Program-made: the position numbers and the translations under genes
Assembly: GCA_947177635.1 (NCBI GenBank)
Contig: CAMWVQ010000007.1
Coordinates: 1 to 64,000, forward strand
DNA: 64,000 nucleotides
Source of the DNA: an uncultured Porphyromonadaceae bacterium
GTDB lineage: Bacteria; Bacteroidota; Bacteroidia; Bacteroidales; Muribaculaceae
Direction: 5' to 3'
Part shown: piece after piece, positions 1-8,687 of the stretch
Layout: each line of letters begins with the position of its first letter
Numbering within the stretch: the first letter of the stretch is position 1
Notes under the pieces: generated by a model
What the model was told of the DNA's origin: nothing
The model's database searches: none
The model's input: the letters and a program-made list of their open reading frames with translations, nothing else

Positions 1-55
1 ACCTGTAACCTTCTGATCCGTAGTCAGATGCTCTATTCAGTTGAGCTAGCGAACC
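1..55 (-). tRNA. tRNA-Arg(ACG), 3' end outside the window
   Basis: On the minus strand the acceptor 5' half GGTTCGC (49-55), a GCTC/GAGC D stem, and a TCTGA/TCAGA anticodon stem around the loop CTACGGA give anticodon ACG, arginine. The T arm and 3' acceptor run off the left edge. A promoter lies just upstream at 83-114. Confidence 0.9.
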
Positions 56-82
56 AACCTTTTAATATCGGTTTTGCGACTG

Positions 83-114
83 CAAAGTTACAACAGTTTT
101 CGGAAACTGCAAAA
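83..114 (-). promoter_or_regulatory. Bacteroidetes-type promoter for tRNA-Arg
   Basis: On the minus strand a TAACTTTG -7 box (83-90) lies 19 bp from a TTTTG -33 element (110-114). The spacing fits the Bacteroidetes primary sigma factor and the box sits about 28 bp before the tRNA. Confidence 0.7.
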
Positions 115-224
115 TTTTTGCGCATTTTTTTCAGTTCTTTTTTTGAAGACACATCATAAGCAGCAGCAATTCCCGGGGCACAGTCTCGCAATCACTTCGC
201 GAATTAACAAAAGCAGTAATGCGA

Positions 225-263
225 ACAGGGTTGATATTCTGCATTTTAGAATATCAACCCTGT
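225..263 (-). terminator. Hairpin downstream of the 5'-nucleotidase gene
   Basis: A perfect 16-bp stem (225-240 with 248-263) closes a 7-nt loop, starting 11 bp after the 274-1791 stop codon. There is no strong U-tract, so efficiency is uncertain. Confidence 0.65.
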
Positions 264-273
264 AATCAGCTCG

Positions 274-1791
274 TCATTCAACCGGAGAGAAGCGGGATTT
301 GTCAGAGGGGTTTATCTTTTTGCGGGAATTTTTCTTTATATAGGAAATCAGGTCGTCATAAACGATATTTTCCGACCGGGCTATTATATTGCCTCGTTTA
401 AGAGGCTCCATATAATCGCCTCCTCCGGCGAGATAATCAATAGTGGCGACTGTGTAGGTTTTCTCAGGGTCGACCGGTTTGCCGTCAACAGTGACAGAGA
501 CCACCTTGCGTGTTGCAGGGTCAAATGTCACATCCACAGGCTCGCTGACCCCGTCGCCTCCTCTCAAGGCATAGACATCCATAGCCTCAAGAAGGTCTTT
601 GCCCGAAAGCTCCATCACGAGTATCTTGTTGGTGAAAGGCTGCATCGATATGATCATCCCTTGGGTCACATCCCCTTTCGGGAGGCCGCGACGCAGGCTC
701 CCGACATTCATCAGGGCAAGGTCAACAGGGGTGCCGAGCAGCTCCCCTCCCCTTTCCTGCACGAAATCGCTCACGAAGTTGAGCAATCCGGGACGATCGT
801 TCGGCAGCTCGCGGGCAGTCTTTCCGATAACTTTTCCCATAAGTTCATCCACCCCCTTGCGGTACGGGGCAATCATCGCGACCAGATCCTCATCCACCTT
901 TCGGTCATACTCCTTGCCGAGCCTGACCTGCCTGTATGTGGGGAGCTTGTGCCCGATGCTGTCGAGGTCTATCGTGACCTCCGTGATATATTCGCCCGAC
1001 TTCGCATTCTGGGTCACAAGCACGGAATCACCGTCGGCGTTGACAATCCACTCCCTGCCGCTTCCGGGGGAAAGCAGCGTATGGGAATGGCCGCCAAGCA
1101 CCACATCAATATTCCTTGTGTTCCTTATCACATCCTGATCTGACGGAGAGGGGACATCCTCGTAGCCCAGATGCGACACGGCGACAACCAGGTCGGCCCC
1201 CTCCTGGTTCTTAAGCCACCACGCGGCGGCATTGGCGGCCTCGACGGCGTCGAGATACTTGACACCGGCGGCATTCCCGGCGGCAATCATCCCCTCCGGA
1301 TCGAGGTTCAGCGCGATGAAGCCCACCTTGCGGCCGCCATATTCATAAATTTTGAACGGCTTGAAGAGGTTCCTCACAGCCGAGTCGGCAAACTGGTAAT
1401 TGGTGGCCAGCCAGTCGGCGTCACTCATCGCCACATTCCGGGCCATAGCCTCAACGCCATTGTCGAAATCATGGTTTCCGAGAATGGCTATGTCATATCC
1501 GAGGTTGTTCATCGCCTTCATCTCAACCTCACCCCCATAGAGAGTGAAGAAGAGAGTACCCTGAACGGCATCCCCTGCATCAACGAGGAGCACGTCAGGA
1601 CGAGCCTCCCTCACACTGTCGACAAACACCTTACGGCGCTGCACCCCACCATACCCCTTGTCCGTGGGGTCAATCTGGCTGTGGGTGTCATTGGTCTGCA
1701 GTATGACAAGTTCACGGGCATCCACCGGGAGCAGTCCGCAAAGGCACACCCCGGAAAAAACAAAACCCTTAAGCAAATTCATGTTTTTCAT
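274..1791 (-). CDS. Bifunctional metallophosphatase / 5'-nucleotidase, UshA-like, exported
   Basis: A 505-residue protein of the UshA/YfkN family that hydrolyses nucleotides or related phosphoesters outside the inner membrane. It has an N-terminal signal sequence, then a calcineurin-like metallophosphatase domain with the metal-binding motifs NDTH (about residues 34-37), GNHDFDNG and GGHSHT, then a 5'-nucleotidase C-terminal domain containing the substrate-binding region near LRGGDGV. Having both domains in one chain is the usual UshA layout. It follows the large AlbA_2 gene by 12 bp and shares its promoter, so the two are probably one transcript. Natural substrate is not visible from sequence. 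Confidence 0.88.
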   Translation of the reverse strand: MKNMNLLKGFVFSGVCLCGLLPVDARELVILQTNDTHSQIDPTDKGYGGVQRRKVFVDSVREARPDVLLVDAGDAVQGTLFFTLYGGEVEMKAMNNLGYDIAILGNHDFDNGVEAMARNVAMSDADWLATNYQFADSAVRNLFKPFKIYEYGGRKVGFIALNLDPEGMIAAGNAAGVKYLDAVEAANAAAWWLKNQEGADLVVAVSHLGYEDVPSPSDQDVIRNTRNIDVVLGGHSHTLLSPGSGREWIVNADGDSVLVTQNAKSGEYITEVTIDLDSIGHKLPTYRQVRLGKEYDRKVDEDLVAMIAPYRKGVDELMGKVIGKTARELPNDRPGLLNFVSDFVQERGGELLGTPVDLALMNVGSLRRGLPKGDVTQGMIISMQPFTNKILVMELSGKDLLEAMDVYALRGGDGVSEPVDVTFDPATRKVVSVTVDGKPVDPEKTYTVATIDYLAGGGDYMEPLKRGNIIARSENIVYDDLISYIKKNSRKKINPSDKSRFSPVE

Positions 1792-1803
1792 TATCCTTGA
1801 AAT

Positions 1804-4800
1804 TTAAAGTGTCTTTGATTTCCTCACCTTCTCGAGGGCGAGCTGGTCAGATTTCTTCTTGACGGGGAGCGTCGAAGTGTCCTGTCTCACGAACACCGAA
1901 CCGTCGGCCATCCTGACAACCCCGTTGAACGGCTTGACAGAAACGACAGCGAAACAATGGTCGTCGATGTCGTCAAACTCCAGCGCCACAAGCGAGGGAT
2001 AAATCTGCGTACCCTCGACAGCCAGGCCGAACTGGTCGCGCAGCACCTTGCAGAACCTGAGGCTGAACTTGTCTTTCACATCCTGGAGGTCATACTCCTC
2101 GAAACCATTGTTTATGTAGACAAAGTCATTGACAAGTCCACGGGGCACACCGGAGTTAGCCACTCCTATATATAACGTTCCACCCTCGGTGTTCAGCATA
2201 CCGCATATCACCTGGGCAATCTCAAGTCCCTGCTTTTTCTCGTCAGGCTTCATATTGTTTCCGGCCGGATAAACCAGCGACTCCTTGAACTCGTGGTGCT
2301 GGTCCTCACACGCGTTCACACGCGAAACATCAATGTCAGGCATCCTCAGCCTCAACAAATCGTAAATCGACCTTTTCAGCTCCTGACGCAACGAATTGAG
2401 CTTCAGTCCACGGAGCATGTTGTAAGAGACCACCATCCTTTTCAATGCCCCTGTCAGGGAGGAGTCACGGTCATCAGGCATCGTCACCGCCTCACCCATC
2501 GCCGGAGCGTCGAGCAACGACAATGTCCTCAGAATCTCCATCCTGCTGGCCAGGTCGGCATCGTTGCCGGGGAACTGCTCAACCCTGCGGGCAAGCTCCG
2601 CCACACCCCCACGGTCAACCCTGCCGTCAATGACGAACCTCGCCAGCCCCTCAACCATCGCCTGCTTCAGCTCAAGGAACTGCGCCCTGTACGTGTCACC
2701 GGCAAGCAACGCGAGCAGACGGGCCGAAGCCAGCAGCGTGTAAGTCTCCGTTATATTGTCACGCGACACGAAAGCCATCGCGTCAAGCACCCTCGACAGC
2801 CCATTGACTGCCTCAGCCGTCAGGTAATTGTCAGGCACGCGGTCAACCGCCGGATCCTCCTCCACGCAATCCGCGGCCTCAGACTTCGGACGCGAGTCGA
2901 CCCATACCTTCCCCCCGCTGACAACCGTCAGCAGGTAATGGAAATTATCCCTGACAGCACGGTAATTCTCAACCGGATTGTTCTCATCGGTGTGTTCCTC
3001 GAAACGGGCGGCGATGTAAGGCTTGTTGTTCTTCTTGTTCCAGCCGATATCATTGACTGTCACCATCACCTTCTGCCCCTGGCGAAGCTCCTCCCCATTT
3101 TTGTAAATCAGCACAGGATAGCCGCCATCTGAGACCGCCAGGCAGGACTCCCCGAGTTCCTTGGTTATCACAGCCTCCATCTGAGCCTCCTCCTCCCTGT
3201 CCTCCTTGGCGAGCCTCATTATCTCCTCATCGACCTCCTTCTCCATCGAAAGACGGAAACGGCCGTCGGGGAGCACTCCGATGACACGCCCGCGGAAGAG
3301 CATCGGCCCCTCCTTGAGCCAGAAAGACTCAGTGTGGGGGGAGACCGGATACAAAACGATGTCGCGAGTATTTATCACTGCCGCACCCTCGTAGACAGGG
3401 TCCTCGATCACGCATCCGAAAGTAAACTGGTCGACATCCTCCCGTCCGACGACACGGAATGTCACCTCATCATCCACCACCGGCTGGAGTTTCTTAACCT
3501 CCACAGCCTTAGGCGCCACACTCGGAGCCACCTTCTGGTCCGGGTCGAAGAGGCTGTTCTCAAGCTCTTTCCACATGACATGGTGGCGCGACAGGTTAAT
3601 GTCATCGGGGGCCGTGCGGCCATCCAGCCTCCCGTTGAGACACACCGAGAACTCCGCGCTGTCGGAAAGCGGCACTGACAAAGCCTCCCGGGTGCTGGCC
3701 CCCGTCACCACCGGAGCCACACTAATCCGCCCACCCTTCACCGTCAACGAGGCATTCTGCCCCTCGAAAGTGCAGAGCGACTTCTGGCGCGAAGCCCCCT
3801 GGTGGTAACGGTAAAGACCGCTGAGATTGGCATAGCAAAGACGGTTAACATCGTCAAGGTCTTTCCAGCCATACTCGAGCGGCATGTCAAGATTTTCGGT
3901 CAACGCGCCGACAGCCTTTTCGGCCAACGCCGCCACCGGCTTGCCAATCAGCAACATAGCCAGCGTGTAAAGCCTCCCGCGATAGAGATTCCAGCGGGCG
4001 TACTCCTTGTTCCGGGTCAACAGCAGCAGAATGGCGATCGCCTCAATCAGCTCACGCAACGCGTCGTGACTCGAAGTGTTGACAAACTTGCTCTCATTGT
4101 CAATGAAAATCCTGAGCATCAATATGAAACCATCAGCAAACTCACCGAGGAAGCGCATGTCGGCGTGATGGTCGCGGATGACCTTGAATATCTCCCATAT
4201 ATAGTCATGGACATATGAGTTTTTAAGAGTGAACAACGCCATCATCAACCTCATCTTCTTCTCAGGCTTGTAAAGCCAGCCCGTTGACCTCAGGGAGGCA
4301 AGCGTCTGGGTGATGAACTCCACATCCTCCCCATCTTCTATCAGCCGGGCGGCGTGGAGATAATCCTCACACTCGAGGATGACCTCAGACAAGCGTCCCT
4401 GCATGCGGCGACGCTCCTCCATCGGGAACCTGTTGAGATACTCCGACCGCTCGATCAGCGACAGGGCCAGCTCCTTGACCTGCCCGAGAAGGGTGGTGTG
4501 GAATCCATCCATGCGCCTGAACCACATCGGAATATTGTTTGTCACCGACTCCATAGCCACCAACAGCCATTCGGGATTCCCCTCGTCGAATCGTCCGCGG
4601 GCATCATCAAACACCGGATTGGCCCTCAGAAGGCTGAAAAAACCGGGCCACGACAACAGCCTCGCCCCCCTCAGCTCACGGATGTCTGCCACGGAGAACT
4701 TTGCCGCCGAGGCCTCCTGCTCCTTCACATACTCAAGACGCAGTTGCCCCTTGTCGGTGGAGACAACCTTGCATGTTATCCTCTGGAAACGCTCGAATTT

Positions 4801-5148
4801 CACCTTACCCAGGTCAATCGGATAGAACGTGAGGCCCCGGGCGTCATCCCTGACCGAGACATGGGCGGCGGAATTGGTGTCTTGCCTCATCACCCTGAAC
4901 CGGTATTCCTTTCCCACCTCATATATTTCCGGCACTACCGAATTCAAATCCTGCTCAAACCTGTCATTCCCCTTGTAAAGACACACAATCTTGTCAGGAA
5001 TGTCGGTTATCTGGAACTCAAACGGCTTGACAATATACGGGGTCGCCGAGGCCGGGTCGCGAACCTTGAACACAAGCTTCCCTGATTCCCTTGATTTTTC
5101 AAATTCACTCTCCTTGAAGGTGTAAAGTTTTCCTACTTCAAAAGCCAT
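1804..5148 (-). CDS. Large AlbA_2 (Schlafen-like) domain protein of unknown function
   Basis: A 1114-residue protein with no signal peptide, probably cytoplasmic. The C-terminal third carries an AlbA_2/Schlafen-type domain: HHEFKESLVYPAG is followed by NTEGGTLYIGVANSG, the pattern of the divergent AAA_4/AlbA_2 putative nucleic-acid or nucleotide-binding family. The N-terminal 200 residues look beta-rich, with two similar segments beginning GKLYTF and GKEYRF. The long middle is mostly helical and unrecognised. In other systems AlbA_2 domains occur in regulators and defence proteins, but nothing nearby here supports a defence role. It heads an operon with the 5'-nucleotidase. Function unknown. 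Confidence 0.75.
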   Translation of the reverse strand: MAFEVGKLYTFKESEFEKSRESGKLVFKVRDPASATPYIVKPFEFQITDIPDKIVCLYKGNDRFEQDLNSVVPEIYEVGKEYRFRVMRQDTNSAAHVSVRDDARGLTFYPIDLGKVKFERFQRITCKVVSTDKGQLRLEYVKEQEASAAKFSVADIRELRGARLLSWPGFFSLLRANPVFDDARGRFDEGNPEWLLVAMESVTNNIPMWFRRMDGFHTTLLGQVKELALSLIERSEYLNRFPMEERRRMQGRLSEVILECEDYLHAARLIEDGEDVEFITQTLASLRSTGWLYKPEKKMRLMMALFTLKNSYVHDYIWEIFKVIRDHHADMRFLGEFADGFILMLRIFIDNESKFVNTSSHDALRELIEAIAILLLLTRNKEYARWNLYRGRLYTLAMLLIGKPVAALAEKAVGALTENLDMPLEYGWKDLDDVNRLCYANLSGLYRYHQGASRQKSLCTFEGQNASLTVKGGRISVAPVVTGASTREALSVPLSDSAEFSVCLNGRLDGRTAPDDINLSRHHVMWKELENSLFDPDQKVAPSVAPKAVEVKKLQPVVDDEVTFRVVGREDVDQFTFGCVIEDPVYEGAAVINTRDIVLYPVSPHTESFWLKEGPMLFRGRVIGVLPDGRFRLSMEKEVDEEIMRLAKEDREEEAQMEAVITKELGESCLAVSDGGYPVLIYKNGEELRQGQKVMVTVNDIGWNKKNNKPYIAARFEEHTDENNPVENYRAVRDNFHYLLTVVSGGKVWVDSRPKSEAADCVEEDPAVDRVPDNYLTAEAVNGLSRVLDAMAFVSRDNITETYTLLASARLLALLAGDTYRAQFLELKQAMVEGLARFVIDGRVDRGGVAELARRVEQFPGNDADLASRMEILRTLSLLDAPAMGEAVTMPDDRDSSLTGALKRMVVSYNMLRGLKLNSLRQELKRSIYDLLRLRMPDIDVSRVNACEDQHHEFKESLVYPAGNNMKPDEKKQGLEIAQVICGMLNTEGGTLYIGVANSGVPRGLVNDFVYINNGFEEYDLQDVKDKFSLRFCKVLRDQFGLAVEGTQIYPSLVALEFDDIDDHCFAVVSVKPFNGVVRMADGSVFVRQDTSTLPVKKKSDQLALEKVRKSKTL

Positions 5149-5189
5149 AAACAGATAGATTGAAACATTGATACATTAATATATATCCG

Positions 5190-5220
5190 CAAAGGTACAT
5201 CAAACCGATGCCTCCACAAA
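5190..5220 (-). promoter_or_regulatory. Promoter of the AlbA_2 / 5'-nucleotidase operon
   Basis: Minus-strand -7 box TACCTTTG (5190-5197) and -33 TTTG (5217-5220) are 19 bp apart, about 42 bp before the 5148 start. It lies back to back with the plus-strand promoter at 5254-5293. Confidence 0.7.
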
Positions 5221-5253
5221 ACAGAAATATCCTGTCAAACGAAATATTCGTGA

Positions 5254-5293
5254 TTTTTGTTGTTAAATAATATGAAAAAGGTGTGTAACTTTG
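5254..5293 (+). promoter_or_regulatory. Promoter of the lipoprotein / ABC operon
   Basis: TAACTTTG -7 box (5286-5293) with T-rich TTTTTG/TTG -33 candidates at 5254-5262. It lies 20 bp before the chosen ATG at 5314, which argues against earlier in-frame ATGs that would sit upstream of transcription. Confidence 0.65.
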
Positions 5294-5313
5294 CAGCGTC
5301 AACAGATAATCAT

Positions 5314-6720
5314 ATGACACGACTTCTGAAAAAGACAATCTCGCCACTGTTCCTGGCCTGTATCCTCCTGACACTCCTTTCCTGCACAAAGGAGACACCC
5401 GCCAACCCGGTAGAGGCAGTGCCGCCGGGCGCAACCCAGGTCAGCGTGATAGACCTCAAAGGCCTGGCCTCGGCCAACGGCGCGACACCCATCGCGGCAG
5501 ACGGCAAGCTCACCCCGGCCGCCGAGGAAGCCTTCGGCATGTTGCTCCCCCCCGACCTCCTCCGCCCGCTGGCGGCAGTGCTGTCAATCGGCGACAAGGG
5601 GGTAGACCCGAGCCAGGCGGTATTGTTCACCACCCCAAAGGGATACGACGGCATCATCCTGAAAACCACCTCACGGGAATTGCTGGCCGAATCGCTGCTC
5701 CCATACCGCGACGAGTCGGCGGATTTCGGGGAGTATGACGCCTACACCACCGGCAAACGGCTGATTGCCCTATCAGACAACCTGTGTGTGATTGCTCCCG
5801 ACGCGGCCACTGTCAAGACCGTAGGACAACGGAAAGGGGGACACCTCATTTCCGAGATGGTCGGCGTAAAGGAATTCCTGTCGTCGCCCGACCAGACCAT
5901 CCGTTCGGCCCGACGCGCCTCAGACCTGTTCGGCAGCAAAATGGAGGGGCTATGGCTATGCCTTGGAGTGAAAATCAATGAAAGCACCATCTCCGCGCGC
6001 CTCTCGGCCATGCAGCCCGACGGCGTCCAAGACTCAATCGGCACGAGAATAGCCGGAAAGATAGACCCCGATATACTCTCATTCATTCCCGAAGGAACAT
6101 CGCTGGTCATCGCGAGCGGCCTGCAGGAGGATGCCACCAAGCTTTTCGGAATCGAAGACCTCGTGAAAAACTACTTCCCCGGAGAAATAGTGATGTCAAA
6201 AACCGGCACCACCCTCTGGTATGCCCGTCCCGCCGGAACCATCACCGAGGATAACCTGCTGTCGCCCCAGGTGTGGAATTTCGCCGGCGCCCTCCAGATG
6301 CCCCAGGAGGAAGGAGACATGGCGGTGCGCAACCTGCAGACACGCAACAAAGGTCTGGGACGCTTCGACCCCTCGACCGGATGCTACACCCTCACCGAAG
6401 GTGAGGCCTCAGTCTCTTACGGCTACGTCGACGGCTATTTCCTCCAGTCAGCCAACGGGCCGGTCACTTTCGGCAACTCCAACCCATTCACCCAGGATTT
6501 CCGTGGAGCACGGCTGGCCGCCATCATAGACATCCCCTCCGGCAGCTCGCTGCGCACCGCCACAGGACTCCCCTGCGGCGCCTCCCTGACCCTGAAGGTG
6601 ACTGACACCAACATCCACGCCAAACTCTCACTGTATGGCAACTCCCGTCCGGCACTCTCCACTGTCGACGCCATACCGCTGCTCCATAACCTGTTGCCTT
6701 ACCTTACCGGAACAAGATGA
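5314..6720 (+). CDS. Hypothetical lipoprotein, first gene of an ABC operon
   Basis: About 468 residues. I place the start at the ATG at 5314 because it directly precedes a lipoprotein signal (basic MTRLLKK, hydrophobic stretch, lipobox LLSC), whereas the upstream ATGs overlap the promoter. The mature protein is rich in small and acidic residues, lacks membrane segments and resembles in layout Bacteroidetes proteins that model a repeated soluble domain on the periplasmic or outer leaflet. No catalytic motif recognised. Its stop overlaps the start of the ATPase gene by 4 bp, so it is translationally coupled to an ABC ATPase and permease and may be their periplasmic partner. Confidence 0.72.
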   Translation: MTRLLKKTISPLFLACILLTLLSCTKETPANPVEAVPPGATQVSVIDLKGLASANGATPIAADGKLTPAAEEAFGMLLPPDLLRPLAAVLSIGDKGVDPSQAVLFTTPKGYDGIILKTTSRELLAESLLPYRDESADFGEYDAYTTGKRLIALSDNLCVIAPDAATVKTVGQRKGGHLISEMVGVKEFLSSPDQTIRSARRASDLFGSKMEGLWLCLGVKINESTISARLSAMQPDGVQDSIGTRIAGKIDPDILSFIPEGTSLVIASGLQEDATKLFGIEDLVKNYFPGEIVMSKTGTTLWYARPAGTITEDNLLSPQVWNFAGALQMPQEEGDMAVRNLQTRNKGLGRFDPSTGCYTLTEGEASVSYGYVDGYFLQSANGPVTFGNSNPFTQDFRGARLAAIIDIPSGSSLRTATGLPCGASLTLKVTDTNIHAKLSLYGNSRPALSTVDAIPLLHNLLPYLTGTR

Positions 6721-7379
6721 AAACCCCTCAAAGGCTCATACTCCGCGACATGCTCCCCCTGGCGTTCGCCGCCGAGCCTCAAAAACATTCAGCCTCAGAA
6801 ATATGGCTAAGGGAGGTGATGGAATTCCTCCCCGGCCAAAGGCATATCATCAGGTCTGAATCTGGAGGCGGCAAATCTTCGCTTTGCAGCTACCTCCACG
6901 GAAACCGCGACGACTATTCCGGCTCACTGACAATAGGCGACAAGGATGCACGGCGGCTCTCAGTCAGGGAATGGACTGAACTGCGCCGCTCCGTCATCGC
7001 CTATCTGCCGCAGGACATGGGGCTCTTCCCCACCCTGACGGCGATGGAAAACATCATCCTCAAAAACCGCCTGACCTCCCACAAGACCCGCGACGAGATT
7101 ATGGAGATGCTCGACATTGCCGGAGTAGCCTCTCTGGCCGACCGTCCCGCCGGCAAACTGTCAATAGGCCAGCAACAGCGGGTGGCCCTGGTCAGAACCC
7201 TCTGCCAGCCTTTCGGCATACTGCTGCTCGACGAGCCTGTCAGCCATCTCGACCAGCGTGCCAACCTCGCAGTATCACAGCTCATCGACCGGGAAGCCTC
7301 CGCCAAAAACGCCACGGTAATAGCCACCTCCGTCGGCAACGACCTGCAGCTCGACGGTTGCCTGCGTCTATCCCTGTGA
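6717..7379 (+). CDS. ABC transporter ATP-binding protein, divergent motifs
   Basis: A 220-residue nucleotide-binding subunit of the LolD/MacB type that would power the permease encoded next. Walker A is SESGGGKSS, with Ser replacing the usual first Gly; the Q-loop is YLPQD, the signature LSIGQQQR and Walker B ILLLDEP. The switch (H-loop) position reads VIATSVGND, so the usual histidine is missing. The gene overlaps the preceding lipoprotein by 4 bp and is followed 31 bp later by the FtsX-like permease. Length and motif order are those of a complete subunit, so it is probably functional but may cycle ATP slowly. Substrate unknown. Confidence 0.87.
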   Translation: MKTPQRLILRDMLPLAFAAEPQKHSASEIWLREVMEFLPGQRHIIRSESGGGKSSLCSYLHGNRDDYSGSLTIGDKDARRLSVREWTELRRSVIAYLPQDMGLFPTLTAMENIILKNRLTSHKTRDEIMEMLDIAGVASLADRPAGKLSIGQQQRVALVRTLCQPFGILLLDEPVSHLDQRANLAVSQLIDREASAKNATVIATSVGNDLQLDGCLRLSL

Positions 7380-7410
7380 GCCATCCCCCAACCATCTCAT
7401 CACAAAACAA

Positions 7411-8586
7411 ATGGTCTGGAAACTTCTAAGCACCAACATAAGCCGCCGGCAGATTGCCGCCTACACCGCCGCCAACATCATCGGAATGCTCATCATCGGC
7501 TGCGCCCTGCAGCTTTACCGCGATGTCATCCCCTCTGATGACACCTCCTCCGACCCATTGGGCGACATACGCTACACGGTGGTGTCGCGGCCGACGACCA
7601 ACGCCATCTTCGGAGGCTCCCCCCAAGGAATATCAGACAACGACATAGATGACATCGCCCGGCAACCATGGGCGGAGACAGCCTCGGCATTCATCCCCGC
7701 CGGATTCGACGTAACTGTCGGACTCTCATTCGGAGGCGGCGGATTCTCCACGGCCCTCTTCTTCGAGGGGGTGCCTGACGAATACCTCGACGTGAAACCT
7801 TCCGGATGGGATTTCGACCCACTTCACCCCCAGGTTCCCATCATACTCCCGCGGGACTATCTCACCCTCTACAACTTCGGCTTCGCCCCCACCCGAGGCC
7901 TCCCCTCAATCGACGAGCAAACCGCCACACTTGCTCCCCTGAAGGTCACCCTGAACGGAAACGGCATATCAGAGTCACTGCCGGGACGAATCGTAGGATT
8001 CTCATCGCGCCTCAACACCATCGCGGTTCCCGAGGAGTTCCTCCTGTGGGCGAACGAGCGGTTCTCACCCGGCGTCACCCCCGCCCCCAGGCGGGTGATA
8101 ATCAAACTCGCCGACCCGGGCAACCCGGAAATCAGCCGCTACCTCTCCTCCAGAGGGTTTGAGGAATCAGGCAACGGAGACGCCTCACGCCTCTCCCACT
8201 TCCTGCGCATAGGTGCCGCCGCGGTCATCGGCGTAGGGGTGCTGATATGCCTTCTTTCTGCGGGAATACTTATCCTCAGCGTGTTCCTTCTGCTCCAGAA
8301 AAGCCGCGCCACCATCTCCGGACTCATGAACCTCGGCTACTCCCCCCGAGACCTCTCGGGATATTACCTCAGGTTGCTGGCCGCCGTCAACACCGCCGTC
8401 CTGCTCCTGGCTGGTGGAGCCACAGTCGCCGCCGCATGCTGGTGGCAACACCGCCTCGCCGACCTCGGCATCTACGCCGCCTCCGTATGGCCGACCATCG
8501 CCACGATGGCAGCGATACTGGCCATCCAGACTTCGCTCAGCGGATGGATTACCTGGCGCATAATTCGCAAAATCTGGCAGGAATAA
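7411..8586 (+). CDS. FtsX/MacB-like ABC transporter permease
   Basis: A 391-residue inner-membrane protein. One N-terminal membrane segment (about residues 15-35) is followed by a 220-residue periplasmic region, then three C-terminal segments (roughly residues 268-295, 318-345 and 358-380). This 1+3 arrangement is typical of the FtsX/MacB/LolC mechanotransducing permeases, which move lipoproteins, peptides or signals instead of importing small solutes. It is the last gene of the three-gene operon that starts at 5314; the next gene has its own promoter. Whether it acts on the lipoprotein encoded upstream is inference. Confidence 0.85.
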   Translation: MVWKLLSTNISRRQIAAYTAANIIGMLIIGCALQLYRDVIPSDDTSSDPLGDIRYTVVSRPTTNAIFGGSPQGISDNDIDDIARQPWAETASAFIPAGFDVTVGLSFGGGGFSTALFFEGVPDEYLDVKPSGWDFDPLHPQVPIILPRDYLTLYNFGFAPTRGLPSIDEQTATLAPLKVTLNGNGISESLPGRIVGFSSRLNTIAVPEEFLLWANERFSPGVTPAPRRVIIKLADPGNPEISRYLSSRGFEESGNGDASRLSHFLRIGAAAVIGVGVLICLLSAGILILSVFLLLQKSRATISGLMNLGYSPRDLSGYYLRLLAAVNTAVLLLAGGATVAAACWWQHRLADLGIYAASVWPTIATMAAILAIQTSLSGWITWRIIRKIWQE

Positions 8587-8616
8587 CCAACTTTTTCCCA
8601 CCAATGGTTGTTTGCA

Positions 8617-8648
8617 TTTTGCATTTATAGCCGTTTTTGTTAATTTTG
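8617..8648 (+). promoter_or_regulatory. relA promoter
   Basis: -33 TTTTG (8617-8621), 19-bp spacer, -7 TAATTTTG (8641-8648), about 40 bp before the relA ATG at 8688. Confidence 0.7.
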
Positions 8649-8687
8649 CGAACATAACAGCAATCCGCAATTCATCCCAGTTGCGTA

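Noticed and set aside
4354..5085. Plus-strand 243-codon frame inside the AlbA_2 gene
   Set aside because: Overlaps the conserved minus-strand gene completely and matches nothing.
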